Shown here in pieces: positions 12,601 through 27,600 of a DNA stretch of 64,000 nucleotides. The position numbers were made by a program, and so were the translations under genes. Source of the DNA: Misgurnus anguillicaudatus (taxonomy: Eukaryota > Chordata > Actinopteri > Cypriniformes > Cobitidae); assembly GCF_027580225.2 (NCBI RefSeq), contig NW_027395284.1:2995478-3059477 (forward strand), in the 5' to 3' direction. Position 1 is the stretch's first letter; each line of letters opens with the position of its first letter. A model generated the notes under the pieces. It worked only from the letters and a program-made list of their open reading frames with translations. It ran no database searches and was not told the DNA's origin.

Positions 12601-15600
12601 GCTTAAAAAAAGAACCCCTTCACACACACGCATGCACTACAGGTGTGTGTACCAAAACGGCACCACAGTGCAATCATATATGGGCAACTTGTAATCTGAC
12701 ATATTTTGTTCAATAATAATAATCTCTGTCTTATTGGAGTTTAGCATAATGAAGTTATTCTCCCTCACGCGAGTCAGACCGATCGCGCAATGCATCACAT
12801 ATGCTTAAACTTTTATGTAGCCACGCAACAACAATTTCAGCATGCATTCACTGTATACAGTGGGACGTGATGTTGTGATTTTTCGAACGGATTCTTAACC
12901 TAAAATGCACCGCAATGCAAGTGATGCAAACCAAATGCAGCGTTCTATTGAAAAGTAATGTATGTATTTCTGCAGTACCAAAATGCAATGAAGCAACTGA
13001 ACGTCTGACTGGGGTGTCACTCTTCCTCACGCACAGAACGCGTGCGCGCATACACACAAGTTGTTATCATAGCAAATAGGCTCACCCCAGAAATTATATG
13101 TTAGTAGCCTGATGGTAAATACTCCAAGTGTAGAAATGTACATAAACCAGATATTTACTTTGATGTCAGGGCTAGATTACAGCATGAAACCTGTTGTGCA
13201 TATTAATAAATTAAAGTGTTTAATTGTTGGCACTGGCACTTATAAACACTAAATGGGTAAAAATTGAAATAAATAGGCTTATTTTTTGGAGCCAAATACC
13301 TCTGTTTTTTTAGAAATAAAAGCCAAATGCTTGAACATTTTACAGCCACGTCATTTTCGTTATGCATTATTTGTTTTGGTTGTTTAAAAACACATAAAAA
13401 ATTTTTATCCGATTACTCGATTAATCGATCGATTTAGTGCTAGATTAATCGATTACAAAAAGCCCTAATAACAAGCAAAATAAACAACACGTAGATTACC
13501 TAGGAAGCCAAAACATTTGTTATTTTCGACGAGCTATTTGTTTAAGAGTTTAGTTTCAACAACTAGTCAGACCATTAAATGAACAGAAACCGGAAGTAAA
13601 GTTCGGACCAGACGCGTAATCGCGTCACAGCACGTGCGTCCGATGAAACTGTCTATTGCAAGGATGTAAACAAAGGACAACACTATTTGGCTCTGTTAGC
13701 CAGTTAGCAAAATGCTCATTCATAATTATCTGACAAATGCCTACAAACACCTGCAAATTTTTTATTAATCTCACCAGTGAACTTCGAGTGTTGACGTTTG
13801 TGTGATCAGTGTAATTTAATCTTCGATTAGAGCTTTTATGTAGTGTTTACTTACATGCTCCTATAGCTACAGGCTCCTCAATGTTTGCAATACACCCGTA
13901 ATGGTAAGGGACGTGATGTTTTCAGACAACATGTGGTAGGTGGTTAGCGAATCGCAACACACTGGGTCAGCTTATCTGAGCATATTTCTTAGCAAGGGGC
14001 TTCATACAGCCAGGAACTGCCTGTTTTTAGGAGGATGGAAACATAATAAATAAAGAAAAAATATGCTAAAAATTTTGTTTTTTTAACTAGGCATGAACAC
14101 AAACCTTCAAATACAACTGGTTTACCACCTCTTTGATGGTGTTCATTTTGCATAACCTTGATCCATTTCTGATTTAATATTTTCACAACTTTTTTTCTTT
14201 TGTTGAAACTCTTAGATAACAGTTTCAGTTAATAATCTAAATTTAGTAGTGTTTGGTGTCAGCCCAAAGTGGCACCATTGATCAATAAATGCCCTGCGAT
14301 TCCGCTCCGCCAGTGCTCTAAAGTTACATTTACCCCAGTTGTACCGTATGTGTCTCCATCAAGGGTGACTTTTTACATTTATCTTTCCTCCCCAGAGCCA
14401 TGATCTAAGAAACGCATTACTCATGCTTTTTTCTTCCTCCTCACCCCGTAACTCGGTTAGATTTCTCAACAAATGTCCTTGTAATACAGCTATCGGGACA
14501 AAGAACCTGCACCCAAAGTCATTAGCAGGCGCGTGTCGTGCGCTGTCCCTGACAGCATCACATGGGCCGCAGGGCGTTGAGTTACCACTTTCTCTCCTCT
14601 CTTCTTCCAGGAACGCTGATGATCCTGAAGTCGGCCTGCAGCAACAACTCCAGCTATATCGACCGCCTTATTTCCGTCTTCATGCGTTCGCTGCAGAAGA
14701 TGGTGAGGGAGCACTTGAGCCCGCAACCCAACCCAGGAGCCGCTGAAACTAGCACAGGTGACTATTCCAATTTTTTTTACAACCTCATGGAGGTCAGATG
14801 GCGCTTGGAGTAGCGCTGTGTTGTCCGAACAAAGCCGAATCAATCCCTAATTGGCTGCTGTCTCTAAGCAACCGTGCCAAGCTAATGCAACATAGCACAC
14901 TTGGCTCAATTTAAGCAATTTTGTGCTTTAGCACCGGCCTGGTTCTGACATTAACCCATCTGCACTCGCTTAAGACCGTTTCCTCCATTTCAAAAGCCTG
15001 TTTTTAAAGATTTTCGGCATGGTTTATTTTGGTATATGGAAGACAGCTGAGGTAGGTTAAGATCAATTGCTTTGTTGAGTCATGTTGTTGGCCCAGAACT
15101 GACAGCCTGTCTTAAATTTGGCCTCTTCACATGAAGACGGAAAATGTACGCCTGGAGTATAGGTTTTTTACAAACCGTAGGTTATTTGACTCATGCACGT
15201 ACACCAACAGTCGACACATGCAATTGCAATACCTCTCCTGTCCTACATACTACATACTTGCATGCACAACCTACGCGTAAAAAGTATGAGTAGTTACAAA
15301 ACTATCTAATGAACTATACTTCAGGCTTTACTGGGACGGCCTTAATCCTTCTGTCTGCTGTCATCATCTGGAAGAGATTAAAAAGTTGGACGAAAGACAA
15401 AAAGACACGTTGTCACCTTGGAATAGAGTGTAAGAAACAATGGAGTTAAACTTCAGCATGTGGTGTCCATATTTGACCACTGGGTGCTGCAGGAGGGCCA
15501 ATCGAATGTTCTCAGACTGGCCCACAAATCCGTTCCTACTGAGAAACATCTTCTGTGATTGAAGTAAAAAAACAGTGTCCAGCAGAATATAAAACCGAGA

Positions 15601-18600
15601 CAATCCCATGGGCTCGGTGGTTCTTTTAGATGCTATTATGATTTTTAAATGGTACATGAGATAGGATTGAACAGACACATACACGTTGGCCTGGCGTGTT
15701 TGGAAGGCTTCGAAATGCAATGTCACCCTGACAGTGTCGCCCAAGACCTCCACACAGCATGAGCCAGCGTCGAACTGGAAATCAGCCTATAACATATTCT
15801 ACCCCAAGGGTTCGAGTGATCAGTACAATCACATTTTACCTTGAGCAAATCAAGCAGAAAATACATTCAGAGGCCAGACTAAACTCATAATCCTGTCTCC
15901 TTCAGCTATGGCTCTCCATACTAAAACCTAATCACTTTTCTCCAGTTTTTCAGGAGGTGGAATTTTCTATTTCGTAGCTCATATTCACATCTGTCGTACA
16001 ATTTTTGATATACAGTATTTTCAGAACACTGACTGAACCTCAGCTTGATGGTATAACATAGTTTAGATTTTCATGGTTTTGAAAATAGTACAATGCAGAT
16101 AATCCTCTGAAAATAATGTTCGCTCATTACTACCGATTATGTCTCATGCTTGCTTCCTTCTGACTGCATGCTCTCGTTCTTGTGTGGATGTAGTTACAAG
16201 CGAACTGGTGATGCTCAGTCTGGATCTGGTGAAGACCAGGTTGTCAGTCATGAATATGGAAATGAGGAAGAACTTCATTCAGGTCATCATCACCTCCCTC
16301 ATCGAAAAATCTCCCGACCCAAAGATTCTTCGAGCCGTTGTGAAGATTGTGGAGGAGTGGGTCAAGAACTCAAACCCAATGGCCACCAACCAGGTAAATG
16401 CTCAACAACCAACATGTCATGAATATGGTGTCTTTTTTAAAGTCTCTGTAATGTCAATTTTGAAAATTGTTTCTAAACACATTATAAAAGTTAGAAATGT
16501 ATTGCTGAAACACACCAAAAAGATTGTAAACTATGTAGTGCTGAACTACAAAGTTCGATCGTTAAACAGTTTTTCACCATTTCTGTGTTCAGGGTTAAAA
16601 GGGTGCGGGCTAAAACAGTGGCTCAATAATGGGCATGGTTCCGCCCCTAACACAATCCCGAGCATCTATTGAGGTTGTAGCTTTATATAAAAGTTAGGCT
16701 TGTTCCACTTCATGCAGCACTGCAAGAACGACAGCCTGATGACGTCAAAGTTCCACAAGAGCGATTTAAAAGCAAACTCCTCCGTATTATTTTGCGAATC
16801 ACTCTCGCGATACTTTGACGCCATCAGCTGTCGAACAAGCCTGTTAAGAAAAAAACTGCAGTCCACATGTGGGTGTGGTTTTAGGGCTGAACGTGGATTT
16901 TATTTACTTGCATTCAAATTTGATTGGCTGGTTAATAACACATTTTTTGTGGTGTGACAAACTCAGAACACATTTATTATCTGGCTTCACAGGGACTTTA
17001 AGGTGTCTCGTAATGAGAAATAAAAATTTCTTCTGATCAAAACTTCCTCCCCAGTCCTAAGTTGCAAAAATGCTGAAATCATCATATCATAACACATATA
17101 TACATTTATTGCATTTTTTCTTAACTTCAGTCCTCCTGACACCTCTCCCAAAACCTTTTTGTTGTCTCTCTCTATAAAAACAGCCAAATTCAACGCTCTT
17201 CCATTAAAAGGTTTGTTTGACTTCATGCGGATCCGCACATACGATCAGCGTGTGGCATCGCCGTACCCGAGAGCAATTTGAATGCATACATGATGTGTGA
17301 TGTCACACCCTGATCAGTCTGCACAGCACAGCTGAAGTTGAACAAACCTGTTACCCCAATTAACACAGTAGCAAATGGTGCTTTTCCATTGGATAGTACC
17401 CCACGGTTTGGTTTGGTTTGGGTCAGGTCAGGTCAGCTCACCTCACTTTGGCTTGGTTAGCTTTTCCATAGAGTTTAGTAACACTTCGGAGTGGGAGGGA
17501 TTATAGGTGTGTCATTATATTTGCGCTGCCTACTGCTGTGACATCATGTGAGAGCGCCGTTTTGCCACAAATTTAGAATTGACCACCACAAATAGATGTT
17601 TGCACATCGCGTTTATCTCTACCTCTGTCTCACATTACCGTTTCTGTACAAACACCCGTGGCATCAGTCGCTCCGCTGAGACTCATTTAAGTTGCATTTA
17701 AGCATATATGCGGACATGCGCGTCGTGAATGTGCCGCCAAAAAGTCTGGAAAAAATTGCTTTGGTGTTCCTGATTCTCAACCTGTGGGTGTTTTTCATCG
17801 CTAAAAGGGAGTTTGGGAACTTAAAGCAGAGCACAGATGCCAACATGTTTGCTCTAGACAGCGTAAGCTAGCACTAAAGGTAAAGCTAATCTTTTACATT
17901 GTAGCGATGACGCTGGTAGTGGCGATTCTCTCAGACCAATCAGTGATCTACAGTGTTTTCGCGCCACGTTTTGGTATCAGCTCGGGATGTTTGTAACCCC
18001 AACCGAGGTGGTACTAAAAAAATTATCGGGTATGTACTGCACCCAGTGTAAAAGCCCCAAAAAGTTAGCTCACCCAACCCAAACAAACCGTGGGGTACTA
18101 TGCAATGGAAAAGCATTCAGTAAACTTTGTGCTGTTACTGGCTGTGAGTAGCACCTATACTCTGCATTTCCTTCTGGAAGCTTATTTTTAACAATGCTTT
18201 TTTTCTCAGCCCATTTCAGGTCAATTATTTTTGTGAACCTGTCACAATGCAGGATCGCAAATAGGCTTTTATTGAAGAATAGGGCCGATAAAAATATTGA
18301 GGCTGAGAGCACACCCACAGTGCAAGTGTTGACCTAAGTGTTGTTTTTCATACAACATGCAAAATGCTGTTTCATAGGAATCTTAAAAGCACAGAAAATA
18401 ACTTGAAGTAACTATAGACTATATTATCTGCTTGCAAGTAATTTTATATGTTATTTTTGGGATTTTAAGAGATGCCGAGTTGAAACACGGTCTTCATCCC
18501 ATATAACATGCATCAGGCGTTCTTCAGGATGCTGTGATATAAGACACATCGTGTTCCTGAAAGCTTGCTAGCCTCACAAAAGTAAACTAGCCTTATGTTG

Positions 18601-21600
18601 ACTGTTTGAATACACCAATGTTAAACATTTGAGCCTAAAGCCCATTCTGCTGTAAATGAGGTGTTGTGTATTTAGTGCGCTGTGGCCCGGACGGCTGAAC
18701 CCAGGTGTCTGTTCTGTTAGCTCAAGGCGAACGAGCAGACAGGGAGAGAAAAAAAAGAGCAAAGCAAAGGTGCCGCAATGCTCTCCCAATAGATGAAAGA
18801 TAAATGGAGTGTATCAATCTGACCCCCACACCTCTCCTCTTTCAATCCCTTTTCTCTTCTGCCTCTCGCTCTCATTTTTTATCATCGTTTTTCTTTTCTT
18901 TCATCGTTCCTAGGTGCCTAATCCGCGAGAGAAGTCCATTCTGCTGGTGAAAATGATGACTTACATTGAGAAGCGCTTTCCTGATGACCTTGAATTGAAT
19001 GGCCAGTTCCTGGACCTCGTTAATTACGTCTACAGGTAATTACGGCGATTAATCATTGGGGTCCGCTGTCCACACCGGCCCTCCATTTATTGCCATTAGC
19101 AACAAGACTGCGGCTGGTTGTGTGGGTGGCGGGTCAGGCTTTTGATTGCTGAAGTGGGTCTGGAGGTCTTTATTGAATGGGGGCAAGAAGCATCAGGGGC
19201 CATCATCACCATTGGCGAGAGAGCGTTTATCCACAATCACGTACAATTCATCCTTGTGTGAACCCGTGGGCCTAAATCAACATCTTTAGCTGTTACAACA
19301 TCACTAGTTGTTACACATCACATGCATTCTATATTGATTTTTTGTCACGCTTCATTTACAGGGTTCCCACGGGTCCTTGAAATCCTTGAAAGTTTGTGAA
19401 TCTGGGGGGAAAAATTCAAGGCCCTGGGAATTTTTTGAAAACATACATATATAGATATAGGTCATTGAAAGTGCTGAAAGTTTTCTGAAAAAATAAACTA
19501 TTCCCTGTGTAGTGTAGGATAATATCATAAACATTATAGACTACTTAAGCACACATGGTAAACTGTTCGCTTTAAATGCTTATATCTTCTGTATGCAAAT
19601 GTTGATACCAAAATGTTTTTTTGCATAGTTGTGTTTGACACATAAAAACGTCTCGGGTTACGTATGTAACTGTTGTTCCCTGAGAAGGGAATGAGACGCT
19701 GCATCTCCCTTGCCATACTTCCTGCGTCCCTGTAACGCTGTCTTTGGCAATATTTCAGATAGCGATATACTTTCTGGTTCCCGCGTCACCCTGTATTTGT
19801 CGTTAAGCCTCACCATTGGTTGAATTTGATATACACATTCAGACGCACTTACCACTGGAGGTGTCCCCAAAGTGTCACCGCAGTGACGCAGCGCGAGTTC
19901 CCTCGAAAGGGAAAAAGCAACATTCTTGCAGCATGTTTTTTGTCTTAAGCATTTTATTGTGTGTTGTTTTTAGAGATGAGAATCTTTCAGGAAGTGACAT
20001 CACATCCAAACTGGAACCTGCGTTCCTGTCGGGCCTGCGCTGCGCCCAGCCGCTGATCAGAGCGAAATTTTTCGAGGTGTTCGATACCTCGATGAAGCGG
20101 CGCGTCTACGAGAGGCTTCTTTATATTTGCTGCTCGCAAAACTGGGAAGCCATGGGCAGCCATTTCTGGATTAAACAGTGTACTGAGGTACAGACCTTAC
20201 AATTGTAAAAATTGCAAATAATATATTTAGATTTTTATATTTAGATTTGGCAGATGCTTTTATCCAAATGCATTTTTACAATGCATTAAACTTATGCATT
20301 TTTATCATGTGTCTTCCTCGGAAATCAAACTTAATTTGGTCACTAAGGGCAGTTTCCCGGACAGGGTTTAGATTAATCCAGGACTAGGCCTTACCTATTT
20401 TTAGGGCATTCAAGTCGTTTTTTACATGCATACCTATACTGGTGTGCATTCTGAAACAAAACAATGGCACTGATATATGTTCAAATAAGTCAGGGAAAGC
20501 AGTTTTAAAATTAAAGTAGCTCAAACATGCATTTTAGTCTGGGACAAGGATAAGCCCTGTCCGTGAAACCGTCCCTTAGTGTACATTTATAGTCATGGTG
20601 TAAAATAAATGTTTAGCTTTTTTAAAGGTTATTGCACCTTGCATAGTTTAACATAGTTTTTTAACATGTCATTTTTCCTCTAAATGCCTTTATGATCTCA
20701 AAGCATCCAGGATCTTTCTGAGAGTTTTGCCAGATAAATTTGCTTGTAGGTAACCAACTAGGCTTCTTTTGGTTTTGTTATTTTTACTCTTATGTAACAG
20801 CTCACATCCATCTCTGCCACAATCAGTGCTGTTTCGGCTGGTGAATTATTAATGCTGTCCTACACGCACCGAATCATCCTGCCGTGATGGAGCAGGAGAA
20901 CATTGGCTGTCGTAGCTCTTCGGTACACGTCAAGCCTTTAGACGTGTGGGCTAGTGCCACAGCCTCGTTTTTCAAAACAGCAGCTGTTAAACGATGCCGG
21001 CTCATACAGGTGTCATATAAGTGTGAATGTTAACCGCGTTTTTCCCGTAGAGAATCTGTGGCGAGCCACATGGTGTGATCTTCACATAAGGAGCAGCTGT
21101 TTGCGTGCGTGTTTGAGGAATGGCGGCAGTTCCGAGTTTGATTTTGCCGTTTCTTCTTCACAGCTGCTGCTGGCTGTTTGTGAGAGGAACACCACCATTG
21201 GCACCAGCTGCCAGGGCTCCATGCTCCCCTCCATCACCAATGTCATAAACTTGGCCGACAGCCATGACCGCGCAGCCTTTGCCATGGCCACGCACATCAA
21301 GCAGGAACCACGCGAGAGAGAAAACAGCGAGACCAAGGAGGAGGTCAGTTGTAAAAAATACGCTCATATGTACAGTTTATTGGCATGTATCATATACGGT
21401 CTGTAGTAACCGATAATCAATCACCTCATAGTGGGTGATACTGATAATCTTGCCTTTTCTGTATAACTTTTTTGCACTTCAGTCAGCTTTTTTATGTTAG
21501 TCAAATAAAAAAACATTTGTTTGAAACAAAATTGTTTAGAATCTGGTGCTTGTTTGAAATAATGTCTCTGAATTTTTACTTTACATAACATACAGGCTAT

Positions 21601-24600
21601 ATAAGCCACTGTTAAAGATACATTCCACTTTTTTTTGAAAATAGTCTCATTTTCCAGCTCCACTACAGTTAAACATTTGATTTTTACAGTTTTGGAATTC
21701 ATTAGCTGATCTCCGGGTCTGGCGCTACTACTTTTAGCATAGCTTAGCATAATCCATTGAATCTGATTAGACCATTAGCATTGCGCTAAAAAATAACCAA
21801 AGAGTTTCAATATTTTAAAAACTTGACTCTTCTGTAGTTACATCGTGTACTAAGACCGACAGAAAATTAAAAGTTCAGATTTTCTAGACCGATATTGAGA
21901 CTCGTTGGTCATTTTTGAGCATGATGCTAATGGTCTAATCCGATTCAATGGATTATGCTACGCTATGCTAAAAGTGGTACCGCCAGACCCAGAAATCAGC
22001 TGAATGGATTCCAAAAAGGAAAAAACTGTTTATAACTCCAAGAGAGCTGGAAAATGAGCCTATTTTCAAAAAAGTGGAGTGTCCCTTTAAACTGTTAAGG
22101 TGACAAAATAGGTTTCAGAATTAAAGGGTTAGTTCACTCAAGATTTTAAATTTTGTCATTAATTGAGTAATCTCATGTCATTCCACACCCATAAGACCTT
22201 CATTCATTTTCGGAACACAAATTAAGATATTTTTGATGAAATCTAAGAGCTTTCTAAGCCCCCATAGACAGCAATGCATCTCACAAAATAAATGGCCCAG
22301 AACAACAGTAAAGGCATTGATAAATAAGCCGCGTGAGCCTTTTTTGTGCTTAAAATGTAATTTCTGACGTGTATTAATAAAAGCAGCACATGCATGCGTT
22401 AAAAATCGTTGTCATAGATATATACACACATAGATGCTTCATTCGGCCACTCATAGAGGCGAGCCGTTAAATGCGTGTCTGCTGCTTTAATATGCAGAGT
22501 ATTAACGAATACGCATTGTAAAGTAATTGATGAAATTTTTTATATTGGGGTGAACTAACGCTTTCAAATATGATTATAATAATCATATTGGAAATGTGTA
22601 AATGATCAAACATCAATGTCAACGCAAATGGCACTATCTTGAAATGAATTTTTCAAAGTATGTATATGTATACATCACTAGCATAATATTTTGCATGAGA
22701 GACCTCATGTAAGAGTAAAAAGTAAAAAAAAGAAAATTTTCCACCCACATTTGTGTTTTTGTGACCTTTTTATCTGTAGGATGTGGAGATAGACATCGAG
22801 CTGGCACCTGGGGACCAGACCAGCCTGCCCAAGACCAAGGAGCAGGCGGAGAGAGACTCGGGCAACCAGCTGCACATGCTCACCAACCGCCACGACAAGT
22901 TTCTAGACTCCCTGAGAGAGGTCAAGGTGAGACTTCACCTAAACATATGCCACCAAAACAAAACTTAGTAACAAAACTAAAAAAAGACATATGTTGGAAT
23001 CAGTCATTTCACACACAAAAGCCATTCGTCACAGTCTAATCACATTTATTCTGGTTCCTTTTTATCTGGACCTGCTCTACCTTATTAACCTGCTCCATCA
23101 TAAGTGTCTCTGTTAAAGAGAATTTGATCACGACGACATGGGATTCTGTCTGTGAGCGCTTTAAGGTCACGCCGTCATTGATTTCTGTTTTATCCTGGAC
23201 ACAGCGCTGTTTTATATGCACCTCTCAAGCAGGCTTTAGATAAATGATGAAGTGGAATAGTTCAAAGCCCTGACCTTCCCTCCTTCGCCCACCGGAGCAG
23301 CTGTCAGGAACCAAAGCACACATTTGAGTTTTCACTTATGCTAACAGCTCGATTCCTTTTACGGTCAGAGGGCCAAACCTTTACCCGCAGTTATGCCCTC
23401 AGAATTATTCAGTGGCAAGAGGTGATGACCAGTCATGCATGGGAAAAGTACAATGGTCCCTTATGAAAAGATATTTTTTGAGAGTTTAATGTAGCTTGTC
23501 TCTCTTTATCCTTGAACGAGCATCAGCATAGGTAAAGATGAATTCGTAAGCATCTCCTTTTGCTTGAGTCTTGGATGTATGGGCTGCACGTGTGGTTAAG
23601 ACCGGTGGTTGAAATGATTGATTCCCAGTATAATATGGATATTGGATATGCCAGAAGTGTTTTGTAATACAGGTCTATTGGTAGTATTGAGTTTTGACTG
23701 ACTGACAGATGGCTAATGCAAATGCTTGCACTTTTATTTGCTCTCGTAATGATGCGAGTGCACATGAATAATCAAATGCACTTCTTTGTTGAATTGGCTG
23801 TAATTGGATTAAGTGTTGTAGGTGAAAATAAACAGATAGAATTAAATTTAATTGAAAATTAATTTTTTCATTAAAATATTTCATCTGCATATTGGTTTCC
23901 ATGTAAACTGAGCTGAAGAGTCCTGCTGATATTTATTATATTATAAAATTAATCAAACAGTATTGACAAGAATAAAAAACTACTTATTAGTTCTGCTTTT
24001 TCAATTAAAAAATAATATAATATATATAATTAAAAATTAGCTGTGCTCTCTTTAGTAGGAGACATTTTAACTTTATTTTATATTAAAATAAAACTTTATA
24101 TTTAGTATTAAAAATATATATTTTTATATTTTGTATATTATACTTTTGTTTGTGCACCTGCTTGAGTGTATGAAATCTTCATTTCATGCAAAAAATTGCA
24201 ATATTGCCTATTAATTATAATATCAGTTATACAATTAATTTTATAGTATTGTCAAACAGAGATTTTGTTTCTGAAAAAATTGGCACTAGCAGGACTGTAA
24301 ATCAGCCAAGGCGGCACGGTTATCAGTTGATGCGATAATCTCAAATTGGCCAAGTGTCGGCTGATATATCGTCCATCGCTAAATAAGCCTGCTGTGTGTG
24401 TGTTTGTGTGTAATTAGACAGGAGCGCTGCTGAATGCACTGGTTCAGTTGTGTCACATCTCCACCCCTCTGGCTGAGAAGACCTGGGTCCAGCTTTTCCC
24501 TCGACTCTGGAAGATTTTGTCAGACCGACAGCAGCACGTGAGTACATCACCGTCCCAGTTTTTCAAAAACGTGGCCTTTCAATCTAAATGCGGAGTGTGT

Positions 24601-27600
24601 GGCTGTAGTTTTGGTTAAAGTGGTTAAAGTGCAGAAGGGCCATTTGGCTAATAATAATGCATATCACTGCAGAATCAGGGTGAATGGTGTCGTTAATGGT
24701 GTTTGAGGTTTGGACTCTATATTTATCTCGTAGCTCTGTGCTTGGATTGGGGAGGGGAGAGGGGGGCAGACAGGCTGTCTTCATGCCCCTGCCACTGAAC
24801 TTAAGCAAGGAGCATTTGCTAATGAGCTGAAATGAAACCTTTTATGCAAATATGAGAGTTTAATGGACCAGATGTCTTTAAGTATTAGAGATCTCATTAA
24901 AGGGCTTTAATTTGGAATGACTGTGGCTGTAAACTATTACAACACACATTCAAAGTAGCAATCTTCTACATGTCTTTGCTTGTGCATGAGGTAAGAAAAC
25001 TAGGACATATTTAATGCAATGGTTTATCCCTGTCAAAAATAACGCAATGCCGAGCATAAAATAACAATGGTGGCATTTTAAAGAGCCAGTAAGATGCTAA
25101 TTTTAAGCGTCATATCCAGGGCTCCAGACTGCCACCAATTGGTGGCATTTTGCCACCAAAATTTGAGAGTGTACCACTGAATTTTACATCCAGACCCGTA
25201 AATTTGACCTTTTTTTTGTGATGTGACACTGACTTTGAAACAGCACGTTGTACTTTCTGCATCTATCATCAAAGTATTTATTAGTAATACAGTGGAAATT
25301 AGTACAAATGTGAATATTTGGTTAGCATGTTGATTTACGGTGTGTGCCCCTAAATTTTCTGCTTGCGCCCCTAAATTTTTCAGTTGGGGGCTACTTTCCT
25401 CCCAGTGAAAAAGTTAGTCTGGAGCCCTGGTCATATTACTGTTTATAAGTCCGGGACAACAGGTTTAAATTAATGCAAGGTCAAAAAAACACTAATTTAT
25501 TTTCAAAATATAAATTTAAAATTACCCCATTTCTCAGAGATCCCCAAACGATCTGTGTGAAGCCGTTCAATGACCACGTTTACATGGACACCATTAATGC
25601 GATTATTTCCAATACTGCGAGTAAGGTCTTAATCGCAGTAAGATGTTTACATGACTGGAGCTAACCTCTTCACTCCGGTTTACATGCAGTTTTTATTTTC
25701 GGATTATTCACACATAGCCCAATGCAGAGCACAAATGATGAACTCGCATATATGGTCCACTGTTTTAATTTACTTACGTTAAATGACAAACACGTTGTTA
25801 TAGATTCATTATCCGGTGCCGTGATGAAGATATAAATATGACAGTGCCTGTAAAGGGCGTTCACATGATATAAAAATATAGTTTTAAAAATCGTTTTATA
25901 TTAAAGATAATAGCAGAGCTCACACAACAACTATAACGATAGCGATTTTGGCACATGATGAACGATAAACCATTGACAGCCAATCAAATCTATTTGAACT
26001 TGAAGTGCACGCGCACTTAAAATGCAGTAGAAAGCTCATTCATTGCTGAGGTTATAACATAAAATTACCTCAGGTATCCAGAGCTGATGCAGTTGTTGCT
26101 GTGACATTTTTCTACCACACTGACTACGCCAAAAGGTAAGATATTAACCTACTACATTCATTGTTTAGTTACGCGAAACGCAGCGAGTTGAGGACATCTG
26201 CTGGTTTCCCGCTGTGTAAATGCAACAACAGCATACATTCAGTGACATGTAAACAATTGCAAAAAGTTTTTATTACAAGAAATATCCAATATTAGGTAAT
26301 GCTGCGCTCGTTGAGCGAATTAGCATGAAGTTATCATTATGATGTGGTCACTAATATATTTATCGTTATAATTATCGTTATAATGTCCCTTAAAGCTTTT
26401 ATACACTGCTGTCGTGTTATTTGAGCTGTTTCTGAATGAAGGCAGACTGCTGACAGCGAGTCGTGTTGGCAGAGTTCATGTAAAACTTCATAATGTCAAG
26501 TTTAAAACGAATTTGTGCTTAAGGTGCGTGACTTAAACACACGTGCACTTAATTAGTGCGGTATAAATGCGATTAAAGCGTTTACATGGACGCATACTGC
26601 GATTATAAACGGCGTACGCCACCTCTTTTAATGCGATCATACTTACTGCGGTTATGAGCTTTATCGCATTATTTTTATCGAATTATTGCGTTTACATGAG
26701 GTAAAGTATAATCGCAGTATTGACAAAATCCCATTATAATCGCATTATTAGTGTGCATGTAAACGCGGCCATTGACTCAGTCTGCCTAAACCCCACCTTT
26801 TAGTAGTATACTCTACTCTGATTGGTCAACTGACACAGTCTCCGCACAGACCATAGATCAGTGGCACAGACCAACAATAGTGCAACATGTATTGACCTAG
26901 TGCTAACATTATTTACTGAGAAGCCATTATCGACATCAATACACATCATTCATCATTAATCCAAGTAATAAAAACGACGTCAGACACTAACATTTTACAC
27001 TAATTTAAGCAAGTATGTAAGCTAAGCGGTCCATAGCAAAAATGTAAACACTAACTTAGTGCACATGCGTTAGCCGTTTGCTAACGTGACTCTCTGACAG
27101 TATATTAGGGGTTTAAAGAAAGACATTAATACACATCAGTCATCATTAATCCAAGCAATAAAAATGACAACAGAAACTAAGATTTTACACTCATTTATGT
27201 AAACTTATGTACTCAAGTATGTAAGCTAAACGGACCATAGCGAAAATGTAAACACTAAGGGCGTTTTCACATTAGCATTTTTGGTGCGCACCCGGGTTCG
27301 ATTGACATCAGAGTTCGGTACATTTGTGAACGCTGTCTTCCGAACTCGGGTGCGCACTCGAGTCCGCTTAAAAAGGGTGGTCTGGGGTCCGGTTCATGTG
27401 AACTCCAGATCGGTTCGCTGCTAATGTGAGCGCAATCATACCAAATCGCTTTTAATTACGTATTATATGAAATGTCCCACCAAAACAGACGTGTGTGTTT
27501 GTGTGCGTGCACTTACCTTGACAACAAAATGCATAGAATGCCTGCTTGACTTTTTTTCTTATTTTTTTAAACCTTTGGTTTTGTTTTCAAAGAAATAATA

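Noticed and set aside
15364..15753. 129-codon minus-strand frame as a gene
   Set aside because: No recognisable domain, no flanking exons with compatible splice sites, and it lies in a trrap intron; chance is the simplest explanation.
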